From NCBI GenBank assembly GCA_035654175.1, contig DASRXL010000166.1:1-24927 (forward strand): DNA of 24,927 nucleotides, written 5' to 3'. The stretch comes from PNC22 sp035654175. GTDB lineage: Bacteria > Planctomycetota > Phycisphaerae > Phycisphaerales > UBA1924. This document shows positions 13,631-21,866 of the stretch, in pieces. The translations under genes and the position numbers were made by a program. The first letter of the stretch is position 1. Each line of letters begins with the position of its first letter. The notes beneath the pieces were generated by a model, which was not told the DNA's origin, made no database searches, and was given only the letters and a program-made list of their open reading frames with translations.

Positions 13631-15349
13631 ATGCCCACCGACCAGGCCATCACCGCCGCCGGCGCGATCCTCGCCCTCGCCGGACTCGCGCTGGTCTTCT
13701 GGGCGCTTTTCGCCGACCACATCCGCACCCGCGCGCTCCGAGCGAGCGGCTCGCTCCGCCGCTGCCCTAAGTGCTGGTACGACGTGTCCGCCGTCGACGG
13801 CCTCACCTGCCCCGAATGCGGCCGGACCGCCAAGCGTGAACGCTCCCTCGCCCGCCCGCGCCGCCGCTACCGCCGCGCCGCGGCGGCGCTCCCGCTCCTG
13901 CTCCTCGCCGGGGCGCTCCTCGCCGCGCCCCACGCCGCCGACGGCCGCTGGCAACGCTGGCTGCCCGACACCGCCGTGCTCCTGGCCATGCGCTTCGCGC
14001 CCGAACCGGCCTGGGCCGTCGAGGAGTTCGCGCGCCGCGCCTGGGGCGACGCGAACCTGCCCCGCGTCGAGAGCCCGAACCGATTCTCGCGCCCGCAGCT
14101 CCGCCTGCTGACCGACGCGTCGCTGCGCATCGTCGCCGATCCGACGAAGGCAGGCAGCAGATACGCCGCGTGGGGCTTCCTCACGCGGCTCTCCGCCGAG
14201 CCGGAGCGCGCCCTGGAGATCGCGGTCCGCCAGCTCCGCTCCCCCTCCGCACAGCTCCGCTACGGCGCGCTGCGCCACCTGACCTGGACGCGCGACCGGC
14301 TGTCCGACGCACAGATTCTGGAGCTGATCCAATCGCTGGAATCGCTGCCCCCGCCCCAGACGCCGTCGAACGGGGCGAATCTCGCGCTCACCGACGCGCT
14401 GACCGAGGATCTCCGGGAGACGCTCGCGGCCCGATCAGATGGCGGCCACCAGCTCCGGCTCGCCGCCGCGCGTGAGCTCGCGCTCTCACCCCACGAGATC
14501 GCCGGCGCGCTCGCCGACTGCACGCCCGACGAGCAGCGCATCGTGTACGAACGGCTCGGACTCTCCCGGTCGCCGCCGCCCTCCGGCGCGGAACGGCCGA
14601 ACGCCGCCTTCCGCCGCGTCGCCGCGCTGGCCATCAACCTCAACGACGACGCGCTCCCGGATTGCATCCTGGAGATCGACGACGGCGAAGGCCAGGTGCG
14701 TGACCGCCTCTGCTTTGTGCGCACACCCGGCGCCTGGCGGTGCATCGGACGCCTCGAAGGTCCCTGGTCCGCGCCCCAACCGGGGATCAGCGTCGTCGCG
14801 AGCGACGGCCGCCGCTGGGTGCGCCTTCGGTACACGGACGGCCTCTCCGGCCGCGCGGATCAGATCGACGCGTGGTACCGCGTCGCACACGGCCGGCTGC
14901 GGCTCGTGCAGCTCGTGACGGCCTCCTCAGAGGATGGGGGCTACCTGGCGCGCACGCTCGCCAGCCAGCACCCGACGGTCGTGCGCTCGCGCGGGCGCGA
15001 CTTCGCGGTGTACCAGATGGCCGCGCGGATCGCGCTGACCGTGCCCGACCGCGGGAGCGCCCCGCGAATCCTCGCTCTGGACCAGCGCGTGCAGGAGTTC
15101 CGCTTCCCGCTCGACGCCCCGCCCGGGGCATTCGGCCTTCCCACCGGCGCCCGCTTCTGGGGCGGCGACTGCCCAGATTGGTTCATCACCGCGCTCGAAG
15201 AGGACCTCCTCCCGCCCCTCCTCCCGCGGCTCCTCGACCTCGCCCGCACCGGCGACCGTGCGACGCTGGATCAACTCGAGACCCTGATCTCCGTCGTCGG
15301 CGAGACAAAGGAGTCCGCCCTTCTCCGCGCCGCCCTCAACGAACGCTGA
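13631..15349 (+). CDS. Membrane-anchored zinc-ribbon protein of unknown function, first of two tandem paralogs
   Basis: The protein has 572 aa. The start at 13631 is preferred over the very long upstream frame because the extension overlaps the opposite-strand antiporter and because the paralog starts at the same relative point. Layout: a transmembrane helix at residues 8-29, a zinc ribbon C45-P-K-C48-WYD...C60-P-E-C63-GR, a basic stretch, a second hydrophobic helix (84-99), then a large soluble region probably outside the cytoplasm. This region is shared with the paralog, for example RWQRWLPDTAVLL after the second helix and DDALPDCILEIDDG around residue 340. The CPxCWYD ribbon is common in Phycisphaerae. 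I see no catalytic motif. It may be a sensor or scaffold, but this is not shown. Confidence 0.8.
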   Translation: MPTDQAITAAGAILALAGLALVFWALFADHIRTRALRASGSLRRCPKCWYDVSAVDGLTCPECGRTAKRERSLARPRRRYRRAAAALPLLLLAGALLAAPHAADGRWQRWLPDTAVLLAMRFAPEPAWAVEEFARRAWGDANLPRVESPNRFSRPQLRLLTDASLRIVADPTKAGSRYAAWGFLTRLSAEPERALEIAVRQLRSPSAQLRYGALRHLTWTRDRLSDAQILELIQSLESLPPPQTPSNGANLALTDALTEDLRETLAARSDGGHQLRLAAARELALSPHEIAGALADCTPDEQRIVYERLGLSRSPPPSGAERPNAAFRRVAALAINLNDDALPDCILEIDDGEGQVRDRLCFVRTPGAWRCIGRLEGPWSAPQPGISVVASDGRRWVRLRYTDGLSGRADQIDAWYRVAHGRLRLVQLVTASSEDGGYLARTLASQHPTVVRSRGRDFAVYQMAARIALTVPDRGSAPRILALDQRVQEFRFPLDAPPGAFGLPTGARFWGGDCPDWFITALEEDLLPPLLPRLLDLARTGDRATLDQLETLISVVGETKESALLRAALNER

Positions 15350-15381
15350 ACCGCCCCCGCACCCACGCGCCCGTTCCCCGG

Positions 15382-15387
15382 TACAAC
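15382..15387 (+). promoter_or_regulatory. Candidate -10 element next to the start codon of the second paralog
   Basis: TACAAC ends 5 nt before the ATG at 15393, matching the arrangement of the first paralog. It implies each paralog is transcribed separately, with little or no leader. Confidence 0.45.
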
Positions 15388-15392
15388 TCCGT

Positions 15393-17156
15393 ATGCCCAT
15401 CGGGGACTGGGTCATCACCATCACCGGCGCCCTCATCGCTCTCGCCGGCGTTGGTGTGATCCACTGGGCCTTGCTCGCCGACCGGCTCCGCACCCGCCCG
15501 GCGCGCCGGGCCGGCGCCCTCCGCCGCTGCCCCCGCTGCTGGTACGACATGGCCGCAACCGCCGGCCTCCGCTGCCCCGAGTGCGGGCGCGAGGCCAGGC
15601 GCGAACGCAGTCTCCAACGCTCCCGCCGCCGCTGGCGACGGACGTTGGCCGCGATGCCGGTGCTCGCGGCCGGCGCCGGCGGCGTCCTCTTTCCACACTC
15701 AACGGGCGGCGCATGGAAGCGGTGGCTGCCGGACACCGCCCTCATCCTGCTCATCCCGCACACGACCAACACCGGATGGGCCGCGGAGGAGTTGGCGCTG
15801 CGCCTGGGCATGTGGGGCGCGGCGCCGTCGGTGAGCACGGGGCGCGAGCTCTCGAAGTGGCAGCAGCGTCTGCTCACGGAATCGTGCGCCGGCGCGATCG
15901 AGCGAGCCAGGCTCTTCCCACCGCGCCCGATGGCGTGGTGGCTCATCATGTGCTCCTCGCCGAATCCCGAGAGCGCTTGCGAACCCCTCGTCCGCGAGCT
16001 CGGGAACGGCGATCCCAAGCTCCGCCTCTGGGCGGCGCTGTGCCTCGACCGCACCCGATTCTTCCTGTCCGACGAGCAGCTCGCCGTCGCCAGTCAAGCC
16101 ATCCTCGCCTCGCCCTCCCAGCCCCGGGAGTTCGACGAGGAGATGCGCATCGGCCATGCCGCGGCGATCGACCGCCAGCTTCGGTCTCGCCGACGTGACG
16201 GCCACGCCGCCCGGGCCGCGGTGATCGCGGCCATGCCCATCTCGCCCGGCGCGATTATCCACGCCCTCGACGGCAAATCGGTCAACGAGCTGATCGCGCT
16301 GCACCGCCGGCTCGGCGTGCGCCGCACCAGCCTGTTCGACGCCGACGAGTCGCTGCAAGACGCCATGCGCGTAGAAAGCATCGAGCAGCACATCGACCAC
16401 GACGCGGAGCCCGACTGCATCCTGAGCGTACACAACCGGTACTGGGAGAGGGCGGGATGCGCCACCCACTACGAAGCGTTCATGCTGCTCCGCCGCGGAG
16501 ACGGTTGGCGCTTTCTCGGCATGATGGACCTCTCGAACACCGTCCTCCACCCGCCGCAGTTCAGCGCGGTGACGAGCGACGATGGACAGCGGTGGCTCGT
16601 CGTGCGCGCCGACGGCGGCGCGTCCGGAGACGGCTCCTACTTTATCAAGCGCGACGCCTGGTATCGCGTCCGCGCCGACCGCCTCGTGCCCGAGCAGGCC
16701 GTCATGCCGCGCGCCTTCTCCAGCTCCCGCTTCCACCAGACCCTCGAGGCCGCCGAGCCCAAGGTCATCCGCCGCGGCGGACGCTTCTTCGCCGCCTACG
16801 ACATCACGAGCACCATCAGCCTCGCCGTCCCGAGCCCCAACGGCGCCGAACGCCTTCTTCCCATCGCGAGCGACCGCGGCGCCTTCGAATACCCACTCGG
16901 CGTCCCCGATTCCAAGCTCGGCCGGCACGTCCCGCCCGGCCCCTGGAACGGGCGCGACTGCTGGTGGGCGATCCTCGACGATCCCCAGCTCCTGCCCGTT
17001 TACCGCGGCAAGCTCCTCGCCCTCGCCCGCTCCGGCGAACCGGAGGTCCAGGCCGCCCTCCAGGAGATCATCGACGACTACCTCACCTTCGTGGATCCGG
17101 AGAGCGCCCCCGGACACGTGCTCGCCGAGCTCCAAGCCGCCCTCGCCGAGCGCTGA
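15393..17156 (+). CDS. Membrane-anchored zinc-ribbon protein of unknown function, second tandem paralog
   Basis: The protein has 587 aa, with the same layout as its upstream neighbour: a transmembrane helix at residues 7-29, a zinc ribbon C46-P-R-C49-WYD...C61-P-E-C64-GR, basic residues, a second hydrophobic helix (about 85-100), then a large domain. Shared landmarks include WKRWLPDTALIL after the second helix, a DAEPDCILSVHN segment aligning with DDALPDCILEIDD of the paralog, RRGGRFFAAYDITSTISLAVP aligning with RSRGRDFAVYQMAARIALTVP, and a common ending ELQAALAER versus RAALNER. Overall similarity looks moderate, so the duplication is old. The gap between the paralogs is 43 bp. Function is unknown. 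Confidence 0.82.
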   Translation: MPIGDWVITITGALIALAGVGVIHWALLADRLRTRPARRAGALRRCPRCWYDMAATAGLRCPECGREARRERSLQRSRRRWRRTLAAMPVLAAGAGGVLFPHSTGGAWKRWLPDTALILLIPHTTNTGWAAEELALRLGMWGAAPSVSTGRELSKWQQRLLTESCAGAIERARLFPPRPMAWWLIMCSSPNPESACEPLVRELGNGDPKLRLWAALCLDRTRFFLSDEQLAVASQAILASPSQPREFDEEMRIGHAAAIDRQLRSRRRDGHAARAAVIAAMPISPGAIIHALDGKSVNELIALHRRLGVRRTSLFDADESLQDAMRVESIEQHIDHDAEPDCILSVHNRYWERAGCATHYEAFMLLRRGDGWRFLGMMDLSNTVLHPPQFSAVTSDDGQRWLVVRADGGASGDGSYFIKRDAWYRVRADRLVPEQAVMPRAFSSSRFHQTLEAAEPKVIRRGGRFFAAYDITSTISLAVPSPNGAERLLPIASDRGAFEYPLGVPDSKLGRHVPPGPWNGRDCWWAILDDPQLLPVYRGKLLALARSGEPEVQAALQEIIDDYLTFVDPESAPGHVLAELQAALAER

Positions 17157-17316
17157 TCTCCCCCGCCTCGACCAACCCCGAGCGCACGCTCCGGTCCCCG
17201 GGTGCCCCGCTCCTCCGGACCGGCTCCCACATCTTCTCCTTCTCGTCTCCTCCGTGCCGGCTCCCGTGATGATCGCACGCGAGCGAGGAAGCATGGAGAT
17301 CCGGAGCCCGCAGGGC

Positions 17317-17331
17317 CGCCCCGGCGGGGCG
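17317..17331. repeat. GC hairpin after the second paralog
   Basis: CGCCCC, a GGC loop and GGGGCG form a 6-bp stem. No U-tract follows. It could contribute to ending transcription of the upstream gene before the lipoprotein promoter. Confidence 0.25.
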
Positions 17332-17359
17332 CGCCGCCCGCGCCGGGCCGCGCCCCCTG

Positions 17360-17365
17360 TACCAT
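17360..17365 (+). promoter_or_regulatory. Candidate -10 element of the BNR-repeat lipoprotein gene
   Basis: TACCAT lies 22 nt before the ATG at 17388, and a good CAGGAGA ribosome-binding site sits between them. This gene therefore seems to have a short conventional leader. Confidence 0.35.
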
Positions 17366-17387
17366 GTCCGTCCCAGGAGACACCCAC

Positions 17388-20315
17388 ATGCCCCACCCGC
17401 GCCGCGCCCTCTCCCTCGCCCCGCTCCTCACGCTCGCCGGCGGCTGCGCCTCCACCGCGTCCACGCCGTCCATCCCGTCAACCGCGTCACTCCTCGGCGC
17501 ATCCGATCCCGCCTCCAACTCCGCGCCCTCCGTGCTCTCCGTGGTGAATCTCTCCGCTGGTCAGGCTGAATCCCCCGCGCTCACCCGCACCGACCTCCGC
17601 GCCTTCTCCTGGCGCCCCATCGGTCCCGCCAACATGGGCGGGCGCGTCGCCGACATGACATTCGCCCCCGGCGACTCCAAGACCTTCTATGTCGGCTTCG
17701 CCACCGGCGGCCTCTTCAAGACGACCAACCGCGGCATCACGCTCTCACCAGTCTTCGACAAGGAGATCACCACCTCGATCGGCGCCGTCGCCGTCGCCGA
17801 CGCCCCCGCCGACTGGCCCGGCTGGGCCGCCGAAGAGGCCGAGCTCACCGACGAGGAGCGCGCCAAGCGCGACAAGGACCGCGAGGAGCAGAAGGCCAAA
17901 GACCCCGAAGCCTTTGAGAAGGCCGAAGCCGACAAGGGCAAGGCCAAGATCGTCTGGGTCGGCACCGGCGAGGGCAACAACCGCAACAGCTCCTCCTGGG
18001 GTCACGGCGTCTACCGCTCGACCGACGGCGGCGGCGAGTTCGAGCACAAGGGCCTTGAAGCGACGCACAACATCCCGCAGATCGCCGCCGATCCACGCAA
18101 CCCCGACGTGTGCTACGTCGCCGCGATGGGTCCGCTCTGGAATGCCAGCCCCGACCGCGGCCTCTACAAGACCGCCGACGGCGGCGAGACCTGGCAGCCC
18201 GTCCTCCAGGTCGACGACACCACCGGCTGCTGCGACGTGCTCCTCGACCCCTCGAACCCCGACACCATCTACGCCGCGATGTATACCCGCACCCGGCGCG
18301 CGTGGGCCTACGAGAGCGGGAGCGACGTCGGCGGCATCTTCAAATCGACCGACGCCGGCGCGACCTGGACGAAGCTGACCAACGGCCTCCCCGCCCGCAC
18401 CGAGCGTATCGGTCTCGCGATCCACGAGGCCGATCCGCGCATCCTCGTCGCCATGGTCGCCAGCGACGAGGGCGGCTGGGGCGCCGAGCCATTCGACGAC
18501 TTCAGCCGCTCCGGCGGCGTCTTCCGCACCGAGAACGGCGGCGACTCCTGGGAGCGGGTCAGCCCCCTCACCCCCCGCGCCTTCTACTTCTCCCGCATCG
18601 CGATCGATCCCGAGGACCCCGGCCGCGTCTATCTCCCCGGCTGGGCGCTCCTGATCTCCGACGACGGCGGGCGCACGTTCACGAGCAACGCCAACACCAA
18701 GCCGCACGTGGATATCCACGCCTTCGCGATCGATCCCGACGATCCCTCGCACCTGCTCATGGGCTCCGACGGCGGCGCGTACCAGTCGTTCGACAAGGGC
18801 GCCACCTGGCAGTTCATGAACACGGTCGCCGCGGGCCAGTTCTACAACCTCGCCGCCGATCTCGGCGACCCCTACCGCATCGCGGGCGGCCTGCAGGACA
18901 ACGGCACCTGGATGGGCGCGAACCGCACCATGTGGGAGACGGGCCCCGACAACTTCATGGGCAGCAGCAGCGTGGGCATCACCACCGGCGACTGGCGCTT
19001 CATCTCCGGGGGCGACGGCTTCCACGCCGCCTTCGAGCTCGGCCACCCGCGCGGCGAGCACGACTTCTTCTACTCCGAGAGCCAGGGCGGCTACCTCGTC
19101 CGCACCGACCTCGACACCGGCGAGACGCTCCAGCTCCGCCCCTCGCCCAAGGAGGGCCAGCAGGCCCACCGCTTCAACTGGAACTCGCCCTTCTTCATCT
19201 CCCCCCACGACCACACCACGCTCTACCTGGGGGGCAATTGCGTCTTCAAGCTCACCGAGCGCGGCGAGCGCTGGCAATGCATCAGCCCCGACCTTTCGAC
19301 CAAGGTCCTCGAGAAGGTCACCACCGTCGGCTCCGAGGCCGAGACCCACGGCACCGTCGTCTCCCTCGCCGAGAGCGAGCTCGCACAAGGCACGCTGTGG
19401 GCCGGCACCGACGACGGCCTCATCCATCTCACGACCGACGACGGCGCCAACTGGACCGACGTCACGCCCGAGGCCGTCGCCGGCCGCTACATCGCCCGCA
19501 TCGAACCCTCGCGCTTCGACGCCGGAACCGCCTACGTCGCCGTCGATGGCCACCGCTCCGGCGAGTACGGGCCCACCATCCTCATGACCGAGGATGCCGG
19601 GGCGACCTGGACCGACATCACCGGCGACCTGCCCCCCGCGCCCGAGGGCGGCTGCGCGAAGGTCGTGCGCGAGGACCGGCAGAACAAGAACGTCCTCTAC
19701 TGCGGCGCCGAACGCGGCGTCTTTGTGACGCTGGATCGAGGAGCCCATTGGCTCAGCCTCGCCGGCATCCCCGACGACGACGACGACCGCGGCCCCATGC
19801 TCCCGCACGTCCCCGTGGACGACATCCTCCAGCACCCCGAGACGTTGGACCTCATCCTCGGCACCCACGGCCGCTCGATCTACATCCTGGATGACGCGTC
19901 ATTCTTCGGCCAGTGCACGCCCGAGGCGCTCGGCGAAGAGCTCCACGCCTTCGAGCCGCGCCCCGCGCGCCCGTGGCGCACCTTCTGGTATGACGGCTTC
20001 TACGGCGACAACTTCTACACCGCGCCGAACCCGGCGATGGGCGCGAAGATCACCTACTCGGTCGCCGACGACCACTACGACGACGCGACGATCACCATCG
20101 CCGACGCCGACGGCAAGACCATCCGCGAGCTCGCCGGCCCCGGGCGCGCCGGCGTCCACCGCGTCGTCTGGGATCTGCAAGCCGATCCCAAGACCCGCAT
20201 CGTCAACCCCGCCACCGGCCCCGACTTCGTCGCGCCCGGCGAGTACACCGTCACCATTAAGCTCGGCGACGACCTCGAGACCGAGACCACGCTCGAGGTC
20301 CTGCCAGCCCAGTGA
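17388..20315 (+). CDS. VPS10/sortilin-like BNR-repeat exported lipoprotein
   Basis: The protein has 975 aa. The start at 17388 is supported by CAGGAGA 8 nt upstream and by the signal sequence MPHPRRALSLAPLLTLAGGC, whose Cys20 is a probable lipidation site (the -3 position is Ala, so slightly atypical). The mature part is a multi-bladed propeller with Asp-box repeats: STDGGGEFEH, KTADGGETWQPV, STDAGATWTKL, RTENGGDSWERV, ISDDGGRTF, TTDDGANWTDV and TEDAGATWTDI. It ends in a FlgD-like immunoglobulin-like domain (KTIRELAGPGRAGVHRVVWDLQ). The family is often labelled glycosyl hydrolase/sortilin; the real activity is unknown in most bacteria. A highly charged insert (residues about 149-188) interrupts the first blade. 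It should sit at the outer membrane or periplasm. Confidence 0.9.
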   Translation: MPHPRRALSLAPLLTLAGGCASTASTPSIPSTASLLGASDPASNSAPSVLSVVNLSAGQAESPALTRTDLRAFSWRPIGPANMGGRVADMTFAPGDSKTFYVGFATGGLFKTTNRGITLSPVFDKEITTSIGAVAVADAPADWPGWAAEEAELTDEERAKRDKDREEQKAKDPEAFEKAEADKGKAKIVWVGTGEGNNRNSSSWGHGVYRSTDGGGEFEHKGLEATHNIPQIAADPRNPDVCYVAAMGPLWNASPDRGLYKTADGGETWQPVLQVDDTTGCCDVLLDPSNPDTIYAAMYTRTRRAWAYESGSDVGGIFKSTDAGATWTKLTNGLPARTERIGLAIHEADPRILVAMVASDEGGWGAEPFDDFSRSGGVFRTENGGDSWERVSPLTPRAFYFSRIAIDPEDPGRVYLPGWALLISDDGGRTFTSNANTKPHVDIHAFAIDPDDPSHLLMGSDGGAYQSFDKGATWQFMNTVAAGQFYNLAADLGDPYRIAGGLQDNGTWMGANRTMWETGPDNFMGSSSVGITTGDWRFISGGDGFHAAFELGHPRGEHDFFYSESQGGYLVRTDLDTGETLQLRPSPKEGQQAHRFNWNSPFFISPHDHTTLYLGGNCVFKLTERGERWQCISPDLSTKVLEKVTTVGSEAETHGTVVSLAESELAQGTLWAGTDDGLIHLTTDDGANWTDVTPEAVAGRYIARIEPSRFDAGTAYVAVDGHRSGEYGPTILMTEDAGATWTDITGDLPPAPEGGCAKVVREDRQNKNVLYCGAERGVFVTLDRGAHWLSLAGIPDDDDDRGPMLPHVPVDDILQHPETLDLILGTHGRSIYILDDASFFGQCTPEALGEELHAFEPRPARPWRTFWYDGFYGDNFYTAPNPAMGAKITYSVADDHYDDATITIADADGKTIRELAGPGRAGVHRVVWDLQADPKTRIVNPATGPDFVAPGEYTVTIKLGDDLETETTLEVLPAQ

Positions 20316-20322
20316 CAGGCTG

Positions 20323-20494
20323 TTCACCACAGAGGCACAGAGGACACAGGGAGGGCCAAAGAATAACCACAGATGAACACAGATGAACACAGATAGAGAC
20401 AATAGGACCGCTGCCTTTCTTATCTGTGTTCATCTGTGTTCATCTGTGGTCAAAATGCCTTTATGCTCTGTGCCCTCTGTGCCTCTGTGGTGAA
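20323..20494. repeat. Nested perfect inverted repeat (20-bp outer and 30-bp inner stems) between convergent genes
   Basis: The outer arms 20323-20342 (TTCACCACAGAGGCACAGAG) and 20475-20494 are exact complements. The inner arms 20366-20395 and 20421-20450 are exact 30-bp complements built from the decamer AGATGAACAC, with a 25-nt loop. The region lies 8 nt past the lipoprotein stop and 16 nt before the stop of the opposite gene. It has no coding content and is relatively AT-rich. It could act as a two-way terminator or be a mobile or replicating repeat. Confidence 0.9.
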
Positions 20495-20510
20495 AACTGC
20501 CTCCCGAGGC

Positions 20511-21689
20511 CTACCTCCGCCGCCGAGCGGCCGCGAGAAGGCCGGCGCCGAGCACCAGCCCCGCTCCCGGCGCCGGGACCGGCGTAAGCAGCACGGACAC
20601 GAACTGGATGTTCACCGTGTCGAACGCCCGCACCAGGATCTGCCCGTCCTCGTTGATGTCCACGGCGCTGTCGAAGCGCAGGCCCGCCGGCAGATCGACC
20701 ACGTAGTCGCTCAGCACGTACGACTCGCCCTCGTGCCAGTACATCGCGTGCAGCGCGAACGCGACCGGATCGAGCTCCTGGCCCACCATCTGCATCGACT
20801 CGTTGACGGCGTAGATGTCCGCGGCGCTCGGGATCCCCTGCGCCGGGTCGAAGTGGAAGGGGATCGTGACCAGCGACCCGTCCGGCCCCCAGTACGCGGG
20901 CGCCCGCCCGTACTCGCCGTGAAAGAGCCCCTCCGCCGCGCCGGTGATCAGCCCCGCGTCGTTGACGTCCCACGCCATCGCGACGAAGCCCTCGTCGTAC
21001 CGCTCGAGCGGCTCCATGCCGCCGCCCTCGGTCCAGCGGAAGGCGCGCACCTGCTGCACGTTCGCCTCGTTGCCGTAGCCCACGGCCACGCCGGCGTTGT
21101 TCACCGCCGTCGCCGCCGTCACGAAGCCGCCGAGCGTCCCCATGTCGATGATCGATCCGTCGCGCCACGCCACCGCGTGCGTGTCCGCGCCGAACCCGCC
21201 ATTGGGCTCGATCGCCCCGTAGCCGACCACGAACCCGTGGTCGTTCACGCCGGTCGCCCCCGCCTCGACCCGCGGGTCATCGATGAGGCGCGGGAGCGCC
21301 GTGAAGCTGCCGTCTGGGTTCCCGATGAATGCCTGGGGCGCCCCGCCGGCCTGGACCCAACCGACGACCTGGCCGCTGTTGTTGATGTCGATGCCCGCCG
21401 AATTGCCGAAGCCGTACAGGCTCGAGAACGTCTGCGCCCCGCCCCCCTGCGACCAGTTGAACCCCACGGAGGGGAACCCGAACGATCCCGTCACCACGCC
21501 CCCGTCGTTGATCGCGAACGCGTCGGTGATCGGCGGGTCGCCGCCGTCGAGTTGGGGGATCAGGGTCGCGGTGAACAGCGGCGGCTCGCCCGCGCACGCC
21601 GACGCCGCAAGGCCCGACACCGCCGCCAGCCCGACCAGAGCGGAACACCACCGACCCGCGGCGCGGGCCTCCTTCACTCTCGCTGCCAT
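20511..21689 (-). CDS. Exported HAF-repeat protein with PEP-CTERM-like sorting tail
   Basis: The protein has 392 aa. The start at 21689 is chosen because GGGAGA lies 8 nt upstream and a signal peptide follows at once (residues 13-33, likely cleavage at ACA|GE). The body has HAF-type repeats: an NDGGVVTG/NNSGQVVG/NDHGFVVGYG/NNAGVAVGYG/NDAGLITG series, interleaved with AFRW or AVAW and a MGTLGG element at 183-188. The C-terminus VPAPGAGLVLGAGLLA followed by Ala-Arg-rich residues is a Pro-x-Pro motif, a hydrophobic helix and a four-Arg end, the layout of exosortase-processed PEP-CTERM signals. It is probably surface-attached after cleavage. No exosortase is in the window. Function is unknown. 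Confidence 0.88.
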   Translation of the reverse strand: MAARVKEARAAGRWCSALVGLAAVSGLAASACAGEPPLFTATLIPQLDGGDPPITDAFAINDGGVVTGSFGFPSVGFNWSQGGGAQTFSSLYGFGNSAGIDINNSGQVVGWVQAGGAPQAFIGNPDGSFTALPRLIDDPRVEAGATGVNDHGFVVGYGAIEPNGGFGADTHAVAWRDGSIIDMGTLGGFVTAATAVNNAGVAVGYGNEANVQQVRAFRWTEGGGMEPLERYDEGFVAMAWDVNDAGLITGAAEGLFHGEYGRAPAYWGPDGSLVTIPFHFDPAQGIPSAADIYAVNESMQMVGQELDPVAFALHAMYWHEGESYVLSDYVVDLPAGLRFDSAVDINEDGQILVRAFDTVNIQFVSVLLTPVPAPGAGLVLGAGLLAAARRRR

Positions 21690-21747
21690 GATGGATCTCC
21701 CTGTTTGACCGGCGGAACAACCCCCACGTCCCGCGGCACTTGGATCC

Positions 21748-21776
21748 AGCATGCCACAATCCCGCCGCTCGGTCAA
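21748..21776 (-). promoter_or_regulatory. Candidate promoter of the HAF-repeat gene
   Basis: On the minus strand TTGACC, a 17-nt spacer and CATGCT lie about 60 nt before the ATG. The -35 matches at 5 of 6 positions and the -10 at 3 of 6. Confidence 0.35.
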
Positions 21777-21849
21777 GACGATCCATGCAGAATCTGAGAT
21801 TTCTTCGGGCTACTCTCGGGCACGCGCGCCGCCCCCCGCGCAAATCCAG

Positions 21850-21855
21850 TACCAT
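21850..21855 (+). promoter_or_regulatory. Candidate -10 element of the 407-aa protein gene
   Basis: TACCAT ends 11 nt before the ATG at 21867, so the transcript would carry at most a few nt of leader. Confidence 0.35.
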
Positions 21856-21866
21856 GCCCGACATCC

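Noticed and set aside
15699..17396. Minus-strand frame of 565 codons opposite the second paralog
   Set aside because: It has no recognisable motif, its composition is typical of a reverse-strand shadow in GC-rich DNA, and the plus strand has a clear paralog.
17745..19868. Minus-strand frame of 707 codons opposite the BNR lipoprotein
   Set aside because: Gly/Ala/Val/Asp-rich shadow with no motifs; the plus strand encodes clear Asp-box repeats.
20323..20494. Insertion sequence or MITE with terminal inverted repeats
   Set aside because: There is no transposase, no clear target-site duplication, and the arms are made of internal tandem words instead of unique terminal repeats. A small non-autonomous element is not fully excluded.
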